NCBI GenBank assembly: GCA_022316685.1
Contig: JAKJHU010000038.1
Span: 2,838,384 to 2,902,383 of the forward strand
Direction of reading: 5' to 3'
Length of the DNA: 64,000 nucleotides
From: Progne subis subis
Lineage: Eukaryota > Chordata > Aves > Passeriformes > Hirundinidae
The notes under the pieces are model-generated. The model was not told where the DNA came from, searched no databases, and worked only from the letters and a program-made list of their open reading frames with translations. Of this stretch, positions 62,881 through 64,000 are shown one piece after another. Made by a program: the position numbers and the translations under genes. Position 1 is the first letter of the stretch, and each line of letters starts with the position of its first letter.

Positions 62881-64000
62881 GCATTCTGCTCCATGTAAAA
62901 GACTATATAGGAGTTACATTTAAGAATTACCCAGGGGACTCTTCTTCAGAACTAGAATGTCTCGGGAGATGAAGTAGAAATACTTCCATTGCTGCTTCAT
63001 CTATTTTCCTAGATTTTATTATGTTTACTGCTGGCTTTTTACAGATAGTTTCAGTTTAGCCTTGGACTGGAGACTGGTTGAAAAATTGTGTTCACTGATA
63101 GCTACATTTAATAGGAGGTTTCTCTATGTTGGGGGAGCAGAAGAAGTTATAAAAATGCAGGTGGTGTAGGTTGGTATGTAAGACTTTATAGATTCTGAGA
63201 TAAGATATTTAGTCTTCTCCAATTGCAACTGCTCTCTAATCCTTCAGTTACCTGGTCAACAAGGAACATTACCATTATCAACAAATTTCATCCTCGTCTT
63301 CAGAAATTAGAACCACTGCAGTATTGGGGCAGGTGTCTTTTGTTAGACTGACCTAAACTGCAGAAATCCTTAAAAGGTTTTGTGCTGAAATATTGTAGAG
63401 ACTAACACTGAGCCACTAAAAGAGAGACTTGATGAATCATTATGGGCTAATGAGGTTACTGACTTTTGTTTTTAAGGAGAGGAATAAAATTGAAAAGAAA
63501 TGTTTGTGATCTATTTCAAATACAATTACTGTGCCATGATTAGTGGAAAGTATCAGACCTTTATCAAAAATGGAATAAGTGAAGTGTCACATCCTTGTGT
63601 GAAGGATGTGGGCGTGGGCAATATGCCAGTGATATGGTCCAACCATCTCACCTCACTGTCTGTCTTTTGGAGACTTGACTAGTGGAGAGTAGTTAAAACT
63701 AAAATGTTAATGTCATTTGTTGATCACAGCTGTTCAAATATCCTTCTTCTCTTTGTCAAGTCAGGTTCTGCAAGGGCTAAAAAAAAAGGAGAGAGGAAAA
63801 AAATACCTTTATGTCAGATTTAGAACAACTTGAAGGAACTTGTTCAGGTAAGCTTAAATCCCAGGTGAATATTTGTGGAGTTTTTATATGCTCTCTGTGA
63901 AGTATGTGCAAAGTGGAATGCAGAAAATTGCTTTTAGGTGGCATCCTTTCAGAAGAGATGAAGTGTGGCCATGTGTAGTAGCTCTTGAGAAGGTTTCTGT

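Larger units (their letters stand above)
50371..64000 (+). other. STK39: STK39 intron 1 (window-right part), no further exon recognised
   Basis: From the donor at 50118 the window continues as AT-rich intronic sequence to its right edge. I looked for exon 2 (family sequence continuing with the glycine loop and the VAIKR lysine segment) and did not find it, so intron 1 exceeds 13.8 kb. Open frames are 105 codons or shorter and without recognisable domains. Contents listed separately are T-rich and polypyrimidine tracts, an A18 run and two small inverted repeats. I recognised no CR1 copy here. Confidence 0.75.

Noticed and set aside
1..64000. CRISPR array, operon, phage, plasmid or bacterial defence system
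   Set aside because: The window is vertebrate, with split genes, CpG islands and LINE remnants. No regularly spaced repeat array or run of contiguous coding genes is present.

Overview
This is vertebrate nuclear DNA, most likely from a bird. Every interspersed repeat I could identify is a decayed CR1-type LINE, the family that dominates avian genomes, and I saw no mammalian-type Alu or L1 sequence. The neighbouring genes are also closely spaced. A crocodilian or turtle cannot be strictly excluded from sequence alone.

Only two protein-coding exons can be supported, each in a CpG island. The first is exon 1 of ceramide synthase 6 (CERS6) on the minus strand, coding 19008 down to 18839. The second is exon 1 of the kinase SPAK (STK39) on the plus strand, coding 49997 to 50117. 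The genes are divergent (head to head) and about 31 kb apart between start codons. As I recall, human 2q24.3 has the same neighbours in the same relative orientation, so this looks like conserved synteny.

Layout. 1-18838 is CERS6 intron 1: AT-rich, with short A runs, one CR1 fragment and an 87-bp tandem duplication. About 18100-19680 is the CERS6 CpG island. About 19680-49380 is the intergenic interval, holding three CR1 remnants (one with recognisable reverse-transcriptase motifs), long A/C- and T-rich simple tracts, a TG microsatellite, a perfect 20-bp hairpin and a small isolated GC-rich island near 47.6 kb. About 49380-50370 is the STK39 CpG island. 50118-64000 is STK39 intron 1, with no further exon recognised.

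The two genes act in unrelated pathways: CERS6 in ER sphingolipid synthesis and STK39 in WNK-SPAK control of cation-chloride cotransport. I see no shared promoter and nothing operon-like. Almost all open reading frames of 60-480 codons here are chance frames in introns or in stop-poor CpG islands. I found no convincing new biological system. The most worthwhile leads are the hairpin at 48.7 kb, the orphan GC island at 47.6 kb with its GGGGCC triplet, and the short alanine/proline segment of the SPAK N-terminus.
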